Of a stretch of DNA of 64,000 nucleotides, positions 42,742 to 54,125 are shown in pieces. A program made the position numbers and the translations under genes. Origin of the DNA: Listeria immobilis (lineage in GTDB: Bacteria; Bacillota; Bacilli; Lactobacillales; Listeriaceae); contig NZ_JAASTZ010000013.1 in assembly GCF_014322765.1 (NCBI RefSeq), positions 1 to 64,000 on the forward strand. The letters run 5' to 3'. How positions within the stretch are numbered: the stretch's first letter is position 1; every line of letters begins with the position of its first letter. Below the pieces are notes generated by a model that was not told where the DNA came from, did no database searches, and worked only from the letters and a program-made list of their open reading frames with translations.

Positions 42742-43581
42742 CTCAGAAAACAAATCCATTTGCATTGGTGCTAGACCTTGAAACTCTATTTGCAATGCAG
42801 CTTGTAAATGTTTAGCATTATCTGCTGCATCTCCCCCGCTATTATTATTGAAAATAACAACTACTTCTTTGGATACCTTTTGCAAATGTTCAATATATTT
42901 GGCCCATTCCTTTATTTCCTCATCATTATATCGATATAGCGTTCTAACCTCGCGCCACTCTGGACTATTTGCCTTCATCCAGCCATATTGATTCCGACCA
43001 TGCAATCTTACCACTGTCATTTCTTTATTTGTTTCTCGCAGAACAATTGGAACACTTCCTGATCCAACTTGCGGTTCGTCAACAACTGTATGAACTAACC
43101 CCAGCTCTCTAAGTAATACTAATGTTTTTTCGGTATTTTGCTCGGTGTACCATGAATTATTTCTGAACTCAATCGCAACTGGCAAATCACCCATTTTTTC
43201 AGCAATATATTTTAAATAAGAAACATTTTCTTTTGTACAGTTAAAATACGGCGGAAATTGGAATAATATTGCTTTTAATTTCCCCGTTTCACTTATTGGT
43301 GCAATCATATCCATAAAAGCAGTATACATAGCGTTTTCACTATCAAAATACTGTGACCATTCTTTATGTTTGGTCATGGCTGAAAAAGCTTTCATTACAA
43401 ATTGAAATTCTTCTGGTGTCTGTGCTACCCAATTCGCTGTAGTTCTTGGAGAAGGAATGGCATAAAAACTCGTATCAACTTCCACCACGGGAAAATGTGC
43501 TGCATAGTCAGCTAAAGTTAATTTTTTCGTTTGTAGCAAAGAATCATGATCACTCCACCCAGTTAATCCTATTGTAATCAC
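42739..43581 (-). CDS. DUF72 (YunF-like) TIM-barrel protein
   Basis: 280-residue DUF72 protein: IGLTGWSDH, VEVDTSFYAIPSPRTTANWVAQTPEEFQFVMKA, KLKAILFQFPPYF, VAIEFRNNSWY and the YIEHLQKVSKEVVVIFNNNSGGDAADNA end are all typical. GTG start with GAGGGTGG six bases upstream. Molecular function unknown across the family. Confidence 0.9.
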   Translation of the reverse strand: MITIGLTGWSDHDSLLQTKKLTLADYAAHFPVVEVDTSFYAIPSPRTTANWVAQTPEEFQFVMKAFSAMTKHKEWSQYFDSENAMYTAFMDMIAPISETGKLKAILFQFPPYFNCTKENVSYLKYIAEKMGDLPVAIEFRNNSWYTEQNTEKTLVLLRELGLVHTVVDEPQVGSGSVPIVLRETNKEMTVVRLHGRNQYGWMKANSPEWREVRTLYRYNDEEIKEWAKYIEHLQKVSKEVVVIFNNNSGGDAADNAKHLQAALQIEFQGLAPMQMDLFSE

Positions 43582-43701
43582 CGCTTACCACCCTCTCTAT
43601 TTTCAATCTTTATTTATGTTCATTATAACGTAAAACCAATTGAGAATCTTTTATTTTGGTTCTACTAATTAGATAAATTTAGTAACAATTTTCAAATAAT
43701 T

Positions 43702-44052
43702 TTAATACATATAAAGATACAGGGATATAAGTCTTGATAAATAGAAACCAGAAGCGAAAATCGTGTAACTAGATTTTCGTTTCTGGTTTTTTGAGGAATA
43801 AAAATAGAGACCCTTATTTTGACAGCCCCTGGCAGTATATTTTCTTAGGTTTACTGCTAAAAGGGCAAAACCAAGTTCATTTTTTACTTTTTCTCTCCCC
43901 CTTACAGATAAGTGAGTAAAGTGTAAAGAAGCCTTCAAATCTCCGAAAGCTGGCTCCACATCTACTTTACGTTGTGCATAAATTTTCTTCGTTTTAGCAT
44001 CCTTCAGCCTTTTATCTATGTAAGCCTTAAAATATTCCCAAGAGCTGTTTTT
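43702..44052 (-). pseudogene. IS1182-type transposase, C-terminal remnant
   Basis: The minus strand reads SWEYFKAYIDKRLKDAKTKK, then KIYAQRKVDVEPAFGDLKAS and SVRGREKVKNELGFALLAVN-LRKYTA. This is the conserved C-terminus of IS1182-family DDE transposases (the EPxFG block holds the last catalytic Glu). The rest of the transposase and both IS ends are missing, so it is a dead relic. A Listeria-unrelated tail follows the family end. Confidence 0.8.
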
Positions 44053-44116
44053 TTAAAGTACAATTTAATCCCAAATTAGCAATTTTTTAGCCAATTATCA
44101 TCTAATTTGTGTTCTT

Positions 44117-44440
44117 TTAATACCCATGCTCTCTAATAATACCTAGTACCATTGCTTGAATAATAGCAAAAATGGTTGAATTTATAGAAACCAAATGATT
44201 ATTAACAGCTCTTCTAGTGATGAAAAGCCTATCTGCTATCTCTTGTTATTTAAACCCTCAACACACATTCTAATACCCTCCTTTCTCGCTTACTAAGTGT
44301 TTCATAAGTTTTTAGTGTTTAGGGCAGCAACTTAACATCCTGATTAATTTTTTTAAATCCTCGTAGAGTTTTCCACGTGTTTTTTTCGCTAGATATGTGT
44401 AACCACCCATTACTACCAAGGTACTCTTGAATTATTTTTA
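44117..44440 (-). pseudogene. NarL/LuxR-type response regulator, decayed C-terminal half
   Basis: Across frameshifts the minus strand encodes GGYTYLAKKTRGKLYEDLKKL (linker), LSKRERRVLECVL-GLNNK, and EIADRLFITRRAVNNHLVS. The last two form the GerE helix-turn-helix. A stop TAA follows IIREHGY. The receiver domain is gone and at least two frameshifts are needed. No intact kinase lies nearby. Confidence 0.6.
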
Positions 44441-44469
44441 AATTTAAATTCAAAACTATGTATTGCCAT

Positions 44470-44526
44470 AAAAATACCGACCTTCAAAAGTTAGATTTTT
44501 GGTCTAACTTTTGAGAGTCGGTTCAT
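44470..44526 (-). terminator. Terminator of the suf operon (shares palindrome core with 9186-9226)
   Basis: Minus strand CCGAC-AAAAGTTAGA / TCTAACTTTT-GTCGG with loop CCAAAAA, followed by TATTTTTAT. The 25-base core (44487-44511) is the exact reverse complement of the core at 9194-9218. Confidence 0.8.
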
Positions 44527-44556
44527 AAATTGATGTTTTGGTACTCTTTAATTTTA

Positions 44557-45951
44557 TTAACCAATCGAACCTTCCATTTCAAACTTAATCAAACGGTTCA
44601 TTTCGACGGCATATTCCATTGGTAATTCTTTTGTAAATGGTTCAATGAAGCCCATAACGATCATTTCGGTCGCTTCTTCTTCGCTTAAACCACGGCTCAT
44701 TAGATAGAAAAGTTGTTCTTCTGAAACCTTAGAAACTTTTGCTTCATGCTCTAACGAAATATTACTATTTAGGATTTCGTTATATGGAATTGTATCTGAA
44801 GTTGAAAGATTATCCATAATCAGCGTGTCACATTCGATATTCGAACGTGCTCCATCTGCATTACGGCCAAAATGAACGATTCCACGGTACGTTACGTTTC
44901 CGCCTTGCTTAGAAATCGACTTCGATACGATAGTAGACGACGTATTAGGTGCGTAGTGCATCATTTTTGCGCCCGCATCTTGACGTTGCCCTTTTCCTGC
45001 AATAGCGATAGAAAGGGTCGTTCCACGTGCACCTTCCCCACGTAAATGTACTGCTGGATATTTCATTGTCAATTTCGAACCAATATTACCGTCAATCCAT
45101 TCCATCGTAGCATTTTCTTCACAGAAAGTACGTTTTGTTACTAGGTTATATACGTTATTTGCCCAGTTTTGAATGGTTGTATATCGACAATATGCTCCTG
45201 GTTTTACAATAATTTCTACAACAGCAGAGTGAAGGGAATTTGTTGTATACACTGGTGCTGTACAGCCTTCCACATAATTCACACTTGCATTTTCATCCAC
45301 TATAATAAGGGTCCGCTCAAATTGCCCCATATTTTCGGAGTTAATCCGGAAATAAGCTTGTAGTGGCGTATCTACTTTGATGCCTGGTGGTACGTAAATG
45401 AATGAACCACCTGACCAAACAGCAGAGTTGAGAGCTGCGAACTTATTATCAGTTGGCGGAATTACTTTAGCAAAATACTCTTTGAAAATGTCTTCATTTT
45501 CTTTTAGAGCTGAATCAGTATCTTTAAAGACTATTCCTAATTCTTCTAAGTCTTCCTTCATATTATGATAAACAACTTCAGATTCATACTGAGCAGAGGC
45601 ACCAGCCAAATATTTTTGTTCCGCTTCTGGAATACCTAATTTATCAAAAGTTCGTTTAATTTCTTCCGGAACCTCATCCCATGAACGCACGGTTTGTTCT
45701 GACGGTTTCACATAGTAAGTAATGTCTTCAAACTTAAGTTCGGATAAGTCACCACCCCAAGTCGGCATTGGCATTTTATAAAATTGTTCTAAAGACTTCA
45801 AACGGAATTCAAGCATCCATTCTGGTTCTTCTTTAATATTCGAAATTTCTCTTACTACTTTTTCTGTTAATCCGCGTTCTGTACGGAACACAGAGGTATC
45901 TTTATCATGGAATCCATATTGGTATTCGCCAATTTCTGGAATTTCAGTCAT
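44557..45951 (-). CDS. sufB: Fe-S cluster assembly protein SufB
   Basis: 464-residue scaffold subunit of the SufBCD complex: [46 protein letters not shown] (Cys in the conserved EGCTAP loop), then the right-handed beta-helix, ending [11 protein letters not shown]. It is the last gene of sufCDSUB. GGAGG precedes the ATG; 22 bases after sufU. Acts in the cytosol building clusters for many enzymes. Confidence 0.96.
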   Translation of the reverse strand: MTEIPEIGEYQYGFHDKDTSVFRTERGLTEKVVREISNIKEEPEWMLEFRLKSLEQFYKMPMPTWGGDLSELKFEDITYYVKPSEQTVRSWDEVPEEIKRTFDKLGIPEAEQKYLAGASAQYESEVVYHNMKEDLEELGIVFKDTDSALKENEDIFKEYFAKVIPPTDNKFAALNSAVWSGGSFIYVPPGIKVDTPLQAYFRINSENMGQFERTLIIVDENASVNYVEGCTAPVYTTNSLHSAVVEIIVKPGAYCRYTTIQNWANNVYNLVTKRTFCEENATMEWIDGNIGSKLTMKYPAVHLRGEGARGTTLSIAIAGKGQRQDAGAKMMHYAPNTSSTIVSKSISKQGGNVTYRGIVHFGRNADGARSNIECDTLIMDNLSTSDTIPYNEILNSNISLEHEAKVSKVSEEQLFYLMSRGLSEEEATEMIVMGFIEPFTKELPMEYAVEMNRLIKFEMEGSIG

Positions 45952-45973
45952 GTCGTATCCTCCTTTTCGCTAC

Positions 45974-47640
<1,667 letters not shown>

Positions 47641-48942
47641 TTAGCGCACTTTCCCTTCAATTACTTCCCGCAGCATTGATTTAACACTTTCGATTGGTAG
47701 TTGACGTACAACTGGATCTAAGAAGCCGTGAATGACTAAACGTTCTGCTTCTTTTTGTGAAATACCGCGACTCATCAAATAGAATAGTTGCAACGGATCC
47801 ACACGACCAACAGAAGCTGCATGTCCTGCAACAACGTCATTTTCATCTATTAATAGAATTGGATTTGCGTCACCGCGTGCTTCTGGGCTAAGCATTAATA
47901 CACGTGATTCTTGTTGTGCATCAGACTTAGAAGCGCCGTGCTTAATATGACCAATTCCGTTAAAAATAGTTGTTGCTCTTTCTTTCATAACACCATGAGA
48001 TAAAATCGTACCATTTGATGCCTTACCATAATGAGTTACACGAGTGGTTACGTTTTGTGTTTGTTTTCCACGTCCAACCGTTACTGTCTTCACATCAGCA
48101 GAAGAGCCGTCACCCATTAAATTCGTTACGTTTTCATTGATTGTATCGCCATCATTCATTAGACCAAGCGCCCATTCAATTTGGCTGTCCGTGCCGATAT
48201 GACCGCGACGATTTACATAAGTAGTTGCCTCGCTCGCTAGATTATCAACTCCGCCAAAAGTAATTCGGGCATTTTTTTCGGCAATAACTTCTTCAACAAT
48301 ACTTACAATTCCTTTTGGTGCATTATCTACTGTTACATAGTTTTCCACATAAGTAACTGCACTATTATCATCAGCAACAAGTAACACATGGTTCACTAGC
48401 GGAGATTCTGCTTTATCTTGTACAAAAACCGCTTGAATTGGCGATTTTACTTCCACATTCTTTGGTATATATAAGAAAATACCACCATTAACCAGTGCCG
48501 CATGGAAAGCAGTCAATTTATGTTCACTTACTTGCACCGCATCTGTCATATAATATTTTTTTACAAGCTCTGGATGATTTTTAACAGCCGAAATAATATC
48601 GGTAAAGATAACACCCTGTTCGCTTAATTCTTGACTGAGTTGTAATCTTGCCGGACGTTCATCCATTTGAACGTAAAAGTTTGCTTCTTTATTATCTAAA
48701 TCCACTAGATTCGCTACTTTTTCAGGTAAATTTTCATTTGTTACGCCTTCTTTAAAAGGTATAAATGTTTCAAAGTTTGTGAAATTCCAGCGTGTTATCT
48801 TTGTTTTATCCACATAAGGTAAGTCCAGTTCCCCATAAGCTTTAAAAGCAGTGCGACGAATATCTAAAAACCAATCTGGTTCATTCGCATTACTTGAAAA
48901 AGCGTGGATAAAATCATCTTTAATCGTCATATTTTCTGTCAT
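47641..48942 (-). CDS. sufD: Fe-S cluster assembly protein SufD
   Basis: 433-residue partner of SufB in the SufBC2D complex; the shared beta-helix core shows THYGKASNGTILSHGVMKERATTIFNG and ESRVLMLSPEARGDANPILLIDENDVVAGHAASVGR with conserved His. Lies 18 bases after sufC. Helps iron entry and ATPase-driven conformational change. Confidence 0.95.
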   Translation of the reverse strand: MTENMTIKDDFIHAFSSNANEPDWFLDIRRTAFKAYGELDLPYVDKTKITRWNFTNFETFIPFKEGVTNENLPEKVANLVDLDNKEANFYVQMDERPARLQLSQELSEQGVIFTDIISAVKNHPELVKKYYMTDAVQVSEHKLTAFHAALVNGGIFLYIPKNVEVKSPIQAVFVQDKAESPLVNHVLLVADDNSAVTYVENYVTVDNAPKGIVSIVEEVIAEKNARITFGGVDNLASEATTYVNRRGHIGTDSQIEWALGLMNDGDTINENVTNLMGDGSSADVKTVTVGRGKQTQNVTTRVTHYGKASNGTILSHGVMKERATTIFNGIGHIKHGASKSDAQQESRVLMLSPEARGDANPILLIDENDVVAGHAASVGRVDPLQLFYLMSRGISQKEAERLVIHGFLDPVVRQLPIESVKSMLREVIEGKVR

Positions 48943-48960
48943 GATTTTAACCTCACTTCC

Positions 48961-49746
48961 TTATTGTTGGTCTACTGCTTCTTCTTCCTCAAGTTCAATA
49001 CCAAGTTCTTGTTTAATCCAGTCATAACCTTCTGCTTCTAAACGTTTAGCAAGCTCTGGTCCGCCTTCTTTAACTACTTTCCCTTGCATCATTACATGTA
49101 CAAAGTCTGGAGTAATGTAATTAAGGAGACGTTGGTAATGGGTAATAATCAAGCAGCCAAATCCTTCGCCGCGCATTTCATTTACACCTTTAGAAACAAC
49201 TTTAAGTGCATCAATATCAAGACCGGAGTCAATTTCGTCTAAGATTGCTAGTTTTGGTTCAATCATAAGTAGTTGTAAGATTTCATTACGTTTTTTCTCT
49301 CCGCCTGAAAATCCTTCATTTAGGTAACGTTCTGCCATTTCTTCGTCCATATCTAAAATGTCCATTTTGGAATCTAATTTACGGATAAATTGCATTACAG
49401 GAATTTCGTCACCTTCTTCACGTCGGCTGTTGATTGCCGCACGGATGAACTCAGCATTTGTAACTCCGCTAATTTCACTTGGATATTGCATCGCTAAGAA
49501 AAGTCCACAACGAGCGCGTTCATCTACTTCCATTTCTAAAACATCTTCGCCGTCAAGTGTGATTGTTCCTTGTGTTACTTCATATTTTGGATGCCCCATA
49601 ATAGCTGAGGACAACGTAGATTTCCCTGTTCCATTTGGTCCCATAATAGCATGGATTTCTCCAGTTGAAATTTCAAGATTAACACCTTTCAAAATTTCTT
49701 TTCCTTCTATTTCAACATGTAAATCTTGAATCTTTAAAGTTGCCAT
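48961..49746 (-). CDS. sufC: Fe-S cluster assembly ATPase SufC
   Basis: 261-residue ABC-type ATPase: Walker A GPNGTGKSTLSSAIMGHPKY, signature EGFSGGEKKRNEILQ, Walker B LAILDEIDSGLDIDALK, H-loop LIITHYQRLL. It has a short acidic C-terminal extension (ELEEEEAVDQQ). First gene of the operon with GGGAGGA upstream. Cytosolic, not a transporter. Confidence 0.96.
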   Translation of the reverse strand: MATLKIQDLHVEIEGKEILKGVNLEISTGEIHAIMGPNGTGKSTLSSAIMGHPKYEVTQGTITLDGEDVLEMEVDERARCGLFLAMQYPSEISGVTNAEFIRAAINSRREEGDEIPVMQFIRKLDSKMDILDMDEEMAERYLNEGFSGGEKKRNEILQLLMIEPKLAILDEIDSGLDIDALKVVSKGVNEMRGEGFGCLIITHYQRLLNYITPDFVHVMMQGKVVKEGGPELAKRLEAEGYDWIKQELGIELEEEEAVDQQ

Positions 49747-49787
49747 AAAAAAAGTCCTCCCTAGTGTAAAATTTGCATAATCCTAGT

Positions 49788-49802
49788 TTAGTATAATTCT
49801 AA
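49788..49802. promoter_or_regulatory. Candidate PerR/Fur-type 7-1-7 box upstream of suf
   Basis: TTAGTATAATTCTAA reads as a 7-1-7 inverted repeat with one mismatch and resembles the PerR/Fur box layout (TTATAAT-N-ATTATAA). It overlaps the probable sufC promoter. Oxidative or iron control of suf would make sense; evidence is the motif only. Confidence 0.35.
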
Positions 49803-50017
49803 TCTGATTACAACTATAAAAACCAGCACTCTTCGCATTCTCCCCTTCATTCTACTATTAATAGCCGATTTTTTCCAGTTTTCAAGCATTATCAGTATTT
49901 CCCTTTTATTTGAGAATATTCAAGAACAGCAACTAATGAAATAGACGAGCCCTACATATCAATAAAAAAGCAGATTATCCCCTGGTAAAAAAAGGATTGT
50001 ATATCTTATTTAGATGT

Positions 50018-50055
50018 GTTATTGTTGTAACGTAACAAATTTGCAACATAATAAC
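50018..50055. promoter_or_regulatory. Nested palindrome upstream of the lipoprotein gene
   Basis: GTTATTGTTG pairs imperfectly with CAACATAATAAC, enclosing TTGTAACGTAACAA, itself near-palindromic. It lies 40-80 bases before the start, a typical operator position. No known regulator consensus recognised. Confidence 0.35.
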
Positions 50056-50097
50056 CTATTTGTAATAAACGATTAAATATTGAAGGAGAATTTAAAT

Positions 50098-51177
50098 ATG
50101 AAGAAAGCAATAATGGCTGTGACCATCTTTGTATTGCTTTTAACTACACTATCCGGTTGTAGTTCACCAAAGTCAGACTTCACTGCAGCTCTAAAAAAAG
50201 TTACTGAAAACAAACAATATACAACAAATGTCAAATTCCAAATTAACGACCTATCAGATAATTACATAAAACAATTGGGGCCTGATATTACTTTAACTCA
50301 ACTAAAAAAATCTAATCTTCAATATAAAATTTCCGTAAATAGCGAGTCTGATTCTTCTTATAGTAGTTTCTCGGTTCACTGGGCTGGTAATAAGCCAATT
50401 GACTTAACTTTACATGCACTTCAAAATAGTGACGACGGAAAAGCTTATATTCCGGTATCAGATATATATGATGCGTCTGATAGTATCTCCAGTTTGCTAA
50501 ACGATTCAACTGCTACCATTTTCAATGAAGTTCTTGCTCAAAATAAAGAATTGAAATCAAAGTATCTTAATCTTTTTGAAACTGTTCAAAACTTTTCTAA
50601 TCAGACAATCGATTCAGAAACCGTTGACCGCCAAGCTGAACAACTGAAAAAAATTGAAGAAAAAAGTGGTATTGCAATTTATAGCTATTTAAATAACCTT
50701 GATGATCAACACTTCACCGCAAAAGATAATGGTGATATCGTGCTCAAATTAAGTAAAAAAGAAATTAGCGATATGATTAACGAAGTACTGAAAACTCTTG
50801 ATGACGACGGCAATATCGTTACCCTTATTTCTGAAATTAATAGCAGTACACAAAAAGAAGCCAAATCTACTTGGCAAGCACAACAAAAATCCATTCGTTC
50901 TGCATTAAAAAAACTTACATCTACAAAAACACAAAGCTTAGATTTCCGATTAACTTTAACACCAGATAGCAAAAAAGGTTTTAGTAAAGCCACTATTGAC
51001 ACCAACTATAAAAATGAATCGTCAAATCACTTAATGAACTTCACTACAACCATTGATATGTTAGACTATGAAAAAGTTCCTTCAATGCCAAAAGGAAACG
51101 AAATTGTTTCTAAAAAAGAACTTGATAAAGCCATTTCAGATGGTTTAAAACTTTATTTAGGAAGTACCATACAATAA
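50098..51177 (+). CDS. Putative lipoprotein of unknown function
   Basis: 359-residue secreted lipoprotein: basic start MKKAIMAV, hydrophobic core and lipobox LSGC with Cys21 as the lipidated residue, then a Ser/Asp/Lys-rich mature protein of about 340 residues, mainly helical with repeated DxL/KxL patterns. AAGGAG nine bases before ATG at 50098; a TTG at 50080 precedes that site. No family recognised. Expected on the outer face of the membrane. Followed by a shared terminator with metQ. Confidence 0.85.
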   Translation: MKKAIMAVTIFVLLLTTLSGCSSPKSDFTAALKKVTENKQYTTNVKFQINDLSDNYIKQLGPDITLTQLKKSNLQYKISVNSESDSSYSSFSVHWAGNKPIDLTLHALQNSDDGKAYIPVSDIYDASDSISSLLNDSTATIFNEVLAQNKELKSKYLNLFETVQNFSNQTIDSETVDRQAEQLKKIEEKSGIAIYSYLNNLDDQHFTAKDNGDIVLKLSKKEISDMINEVLKTLDDDGNIVTLISEINSSTQKEAKSTWQAQQKSIRSALKKLTSTKTQSLDFRLTLTPDSKKGFSKATIDTNYKNESSNHLMNFTTTIDMLDYEKVPSMPKGNEIVSKKELDKAISDGLKLYLGSTIQ

Positions 51178-51215
51178 AAAAATCCTTTTACCGACTTGGT
51201 AAAAGGATTTTTTTA
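51176..51215. terminator. Bidirectional terminator
   Basis: AAAAAAATCCTTTTACC / GGTAAAAGGATTTTTTT stem between the lipoprotein gene (+) and metQ (-). Confidence 0.9.
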
Positions 51216-51219
51216 TTGT

Positions 51220-52053
51220 TTACTTATCAACTGGAACTACTGCGCCGTCCCATTCTTTTGTAATATAGTCTTGAATTTCTTTAGAGTGAAGCACAGTCAC
51301 TAATTCTTTAACATTTTTATCATCTTTATTCTCCTCTGTTGTAACAACAATATTAGCATATGGAGAGTCTTTGCTTTCAATCGCAATGGCGTCTTTGGAA
51401 GGATTTAAGCCTTGATCAACTACAAAGTTAGAATTAATCGCAACAACATCGCCTTCTTCGTTATTGTAAGCAGTCATTAAATAAGCTGGATCAAAATCAT
51501 ATTTGAATTTCAAATTTTTAGGGTTGTCTTTAATATCATCAAAAGTTGCATCTTGCGCTTTAACACCATCTTTTAAAGTTAATAGCCCATTATCTACAAA
51601 AATACCAATAACACGTGGCCAATCTGATTTTGAATTAGAAAGTAATACTTGTGCGCCATCTTTTAAATCTTTAATATCTTTTACTTTTTTGGAGTAGATT
51701 CCCATTGGTTCGATATGGATTGCACCAACATCAGCAAATTTATATCCTTTTTCCTTTTCTTCTAGTTCAAGGTAAGGTTTATGTTGGAAATAGTTGGCAT
51801 CCAAGTCGCCCTCTTCAAGTGCTTTATTAGGCATAACATAATCTGTATACTTTACAATCTTCAAATTAATTCCTTTGTCTTTCAAAATTGGTTTTGCTTG
51901 TTCCAAAATTTGAGCATGTGGCGTGTTTGAGGCACCTACTACCAATTCCTTATCATCTGTTTTACTGGATGATGCTTTATCAGATGAGCTACCACAAGCT
52001 GTAAGTACTAAAATTAAACTTAATGTAAAAATAAATCCAAGAACCTTTTTCAT
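51220..52053 (-). CDS. metQ: Methionine ABC transporter substrate-binding lipoprotein
   Basis: 277-residue NlpA/MetQ family lipoprotein; lipobox LTAC with Cys20, mature part starting GSSSDKAS. VVGASNTPHAQILEQAKP and the DANYFQHKPYLE stretch are typical of methionine-binding proteins. Third gene of the SAM-riboswitch-controlled metNIQ operon. Confidence 0.93.
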   Translation of the reverse strand: MKKVLGFIFTLSLILVLTACGSSSDKASSSKTDDKELVVGASNTPHAQILEQAKPILKDKGINLKIVKYTDYVMPNKALEEGDLDANYFQHKPYLELEEKEKGYKFADVGAIHIEPMGIYSKKVKDIKDLKDGAQVLLSNSKSDWPRVIGIFVDNGLLTLKDGVKAQDATFDDIKDNPKNLKFKYDFDPAYLMTAYNNEEGDVVAINSNFVVDQGLNPSKDAIAIESKDSPYANIVVTTEENKDDKNVKELVTVLHSKEIQDYITKEWDGAVVPVDK

Positions 52054-52116
52054 GAAAATCTCTCCTTTTTTGCGGGGATTCCGCGTTTTTTATATAAATT
52101 GCTTCATATACTTAGG

Positions 52117-52791
52117 TTAGCGTTTGTCGGTTCGTTTGGTTAAAAAGTCGCCGATAAACTGAAAAATAAAGACTATAATCAAAATAATAATGGTTGCTAA
52201 AACTGTTACATCTGGTTGCCCTCGTTGGAATCCTTCCAGATATGCGGTATTTCCAAGTCCACCTGCACCAATGACACCTGCCATCGCTGTGAAACCTACT
52301 AAAGAAATGGCTGTAACTGTAATACCAGAAATTATCGCTGGTAAAGCTTCCGGGATAAGCACTTTTCCAATTATGGTGAACATATTAGCACCCATTGATT
52401 TTGCCGCTTCAATAACTCCTTTGTCTACTTCACGAAAAGCAATTTCCACCATCCGACCATAAAAAGGAGCAGCCGAGATAATTAACGCTGGTAAAGCGGC
52501 TTTCGGTCCAATAACTGTACCAACTAGCGATTTTGTCATTGGGAGAAGTAGGACAATTAAAATAATAAACGGAATGGAACGGAAAACGTTGACTAGTATT
52601 GCTGTTATCCAGTAAAGAATACGGGCACCAGTATGTTTTTTATTATTTGTTAAAAATAGTAACAATCCTAACACAATTCCTAATAAAAATACTGCAAATA
52701 GTGAAGTAAGTGTCATATATAATGTTTCTTGTGTCGCTACCCACATCATTTGAAAATCAACATTTGGGAATAATTCTTGTAATTTCGTCAT
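52117..52791 (-). CDS. metI: Methionine ABC transporter permease
   Basis: 224-residue permease with five helices; the EAA loop is EAAKSMGANMFTIIGKVLIPEALPAIISG. SD and ATG overlap the metN stop by 4 bases. Forms the membrane channel of MetNIQ. Confidence 0.93.
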   Translation of the reverse strand: MTKLQELFPNVDFQMMWVATQETLYMTLTSLFAVFLLGIVLGLLLFLTNNKKHTGARILYWITAILVNVFRSIPFIILIVLLLPMTKSLVGTVIGPKAALPALIISAAPFYGRMVEIAFREVDKGVIEAAKSMGANMFTIIGKVLIPEALPAIISGITVTAISLVGFTAMAGVIGAGGLGNTAYLEGFQRGQPDVTVLATIIILIIVFIFQFIGDFLTKRTDKR

Positions 52792-53810
52792 CGCTCTAAC
52801 ACTTCCGTTTCTACATTAAGTTGACGTAGCTGTGTTAGACTCGCATTAATCGCTTCTTTCTCACCTAGTATCTGTACATAAAGCGTTCCATAAGCGCCGT
52901 TTTGTGTTTGTGTTAAATTACCATGGAGGACATTTAGCATAACATCATTATCTTTCGCAACTTGAGAAATCACAGGTTGGGTCGCATTTTCGCTCATAAA
53001 TAACAATTTAACTATTTCACCTTCTGCATAGTTTTCAAGTAGCAGATGAATTAATTCTTCCGTTTCATCTGAATCAGTTACTTGACGAACAAAGCGTTGG
53101 GTTACTTTTTCTTTTGGATGACGGAAAACATCTAATACTTCTCCAAGTTCAACAACTTTTCCGTTTTCCATCACGGCTACACGATTACATATTTTTCGAA
53201 TAACATGCATTTCATGGGTGATAACAATGATTGTAAGGTTTAGGCGTTTGTTAATATCTAATAAAAGTTCTAAAACTTCATCTGTTGTTTGTGGATCTAG
53301 TGCGGAGGTTGCTTCATCACATAATAGCACTTTGGGGTTATTAGCAAGCGCTCTAGCAATTCCTACCCGTTGCTTTTGCCCACCACTTAGTTCAGCTGGA
53401 TAAGCATTTTCTTTTCCTTCTAACCCAACTAACCGAATTAATTCATTAACGCGAAAACGTCTTTTTTCACCGCGTACGCCAGCAATTTCTAACGGAAAGG
53501 CAATGTTTTCAGCAACAGTACGTGACCATAATAAATTAAAATGTTGAAAAATCATTCCAATTTGTTGCCGAGCTTTTCGAAGTTTTCCACCACGGATCTG
53601 ACTAATTAGTAAGTTATCCACCTCTACTGACCCTTCAGTTGGTAGCTCTAATCCGTTGAACATTCTTATCAACGTACTTTTTCCAGCCCCTGAATAGCCT
53701 ACTACACCAAATATTTCTCCTTGTTCAATTTCTAAATCGACATTATCGACTGCTCTGACTTTATTATTTCTTGATGTATATTCTTTTACAACGTGCTGTA
53801 ATGTTATCAT
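52788..53810 (-). CDS. metN: Methionine ABC transporter ATP-binding protein
   Basis: 340-residue ATPase: Walker A GYSGAGKSTLIR, signature LSGGQKQRVGIARAL, Walker B VLLCDEATSALD, H-loop VITHEMHV, and the C-terminal NIL domain (about 265-340) that senses methionine for trans-inhibition. ATG at 53810 has AAAGGTGA upstream; the longer frame to 53906 runs into the riboswitch terminator and is rejected. Confidence 0.95.
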   Translation of the reverse strand: MITLQHVVKEYTSRNNKVRAVDNVDLEIEQGEIFGVVGYSGAGKSTLIRMFNGLELPTEGSVEVDNLLISQIRGGKLRKARQQIGMIFQHFNLLWSRTVAENIAFPLEIAGVRGEKRRFRVNELIRLVGLEGKENAYPAELSGGQKQRVGIARALANNPKVLLCDEATSALDPQTTDEVLELLLDINKRLNLTIIVITHEMHVIRKICNRVAVMENGKVVELGEVLDVFRHPKEKVTQRFVRQVTDSDETEELIHLLLENYAEGEIVKLLFMSENATQPVISQVAKDNDVMLNVLHGNLTQTQNGAYGTLYVQILGEKEAINASLTQLRQLNVETEVLER

Positions 53811-53840
53811 CTCTATCACCTTTTCTACATTTCTGGTATA

Positions 53841-53876
53841 CAAAAAGCCTTTCTGCTGATGAGCAGAAAGGCAGCA
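53841..53876 (-). terminator. Riboswitch expression-platform terminator
   Basis: Minus-strand stem GCCTTTCTGC / GCAGAAAGGC followed by TTTTTG. It lies between the SAM aptamer and metN and would form when SAM is bound. Confidence 0.9.
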
Positions 53877-53896
53877 TTTTTTCAAATGGACTAACT

Positions 53897-54019
53897 TCCT
53901 TCTCATCTTTCAGAACAATTAACTGTTCTGCATGATTTAGCACCTTAAACACAAAATGAACTATTGTTTAGGTTGCTGGGTTTCACAGGGCATTTCCCTC
54001 CACCACTCTGGATAAGATT
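53897..54019 (-). promoter_or_regulatory. SAM-I (S-box) riboswitch
   Basis: Minus strand shows the S-box hallmarks in order: CTTATCCAGAGTGGTGGAGG, GCCCTGTGAAACCCAGCAAC, AAGGTGCTAA, a P4 CAGAACAG..CTGTTCTG hairpin, and closing GATGAGAAGG. It controls metNIQ by SAM-dependent termination. I recall that the equivalent terminated transcript in L. monocytogenes (an Sre RNA) also acts in trans on prfA mRNA; that cannot be judged here. Confidence 0.95.
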
Positions 54020-54075
54020 TCTACATATAATTATATCACTTCATTTATGACTATCGTGACATTTCTTGTTTTTTC

Positions 54076-54104
54076 ATATTACCTTTTCCACTCTACTTTG
54101 TCAA
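54076..54104 (-). promoter_or_regulatory. Promoter of the SAM riboswitch-metNIQ transcript
   Basis: Minus strand perfect TTGACA (54104-54099), 17-base spacer, TAATAT (54081-54076), about 55 bases before the aptamer. Confidence 0.65.
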
Positions 54105-54125
54105 TAAATTTTTACTAATAGCTTA

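Noticed and set aside
53811-53906. N-terminal extension of metN
   Set aside because: It would begin inside the S-box terminator region; AAAGGTGATAGAG directly before the ATG at 53810 marks the real start.
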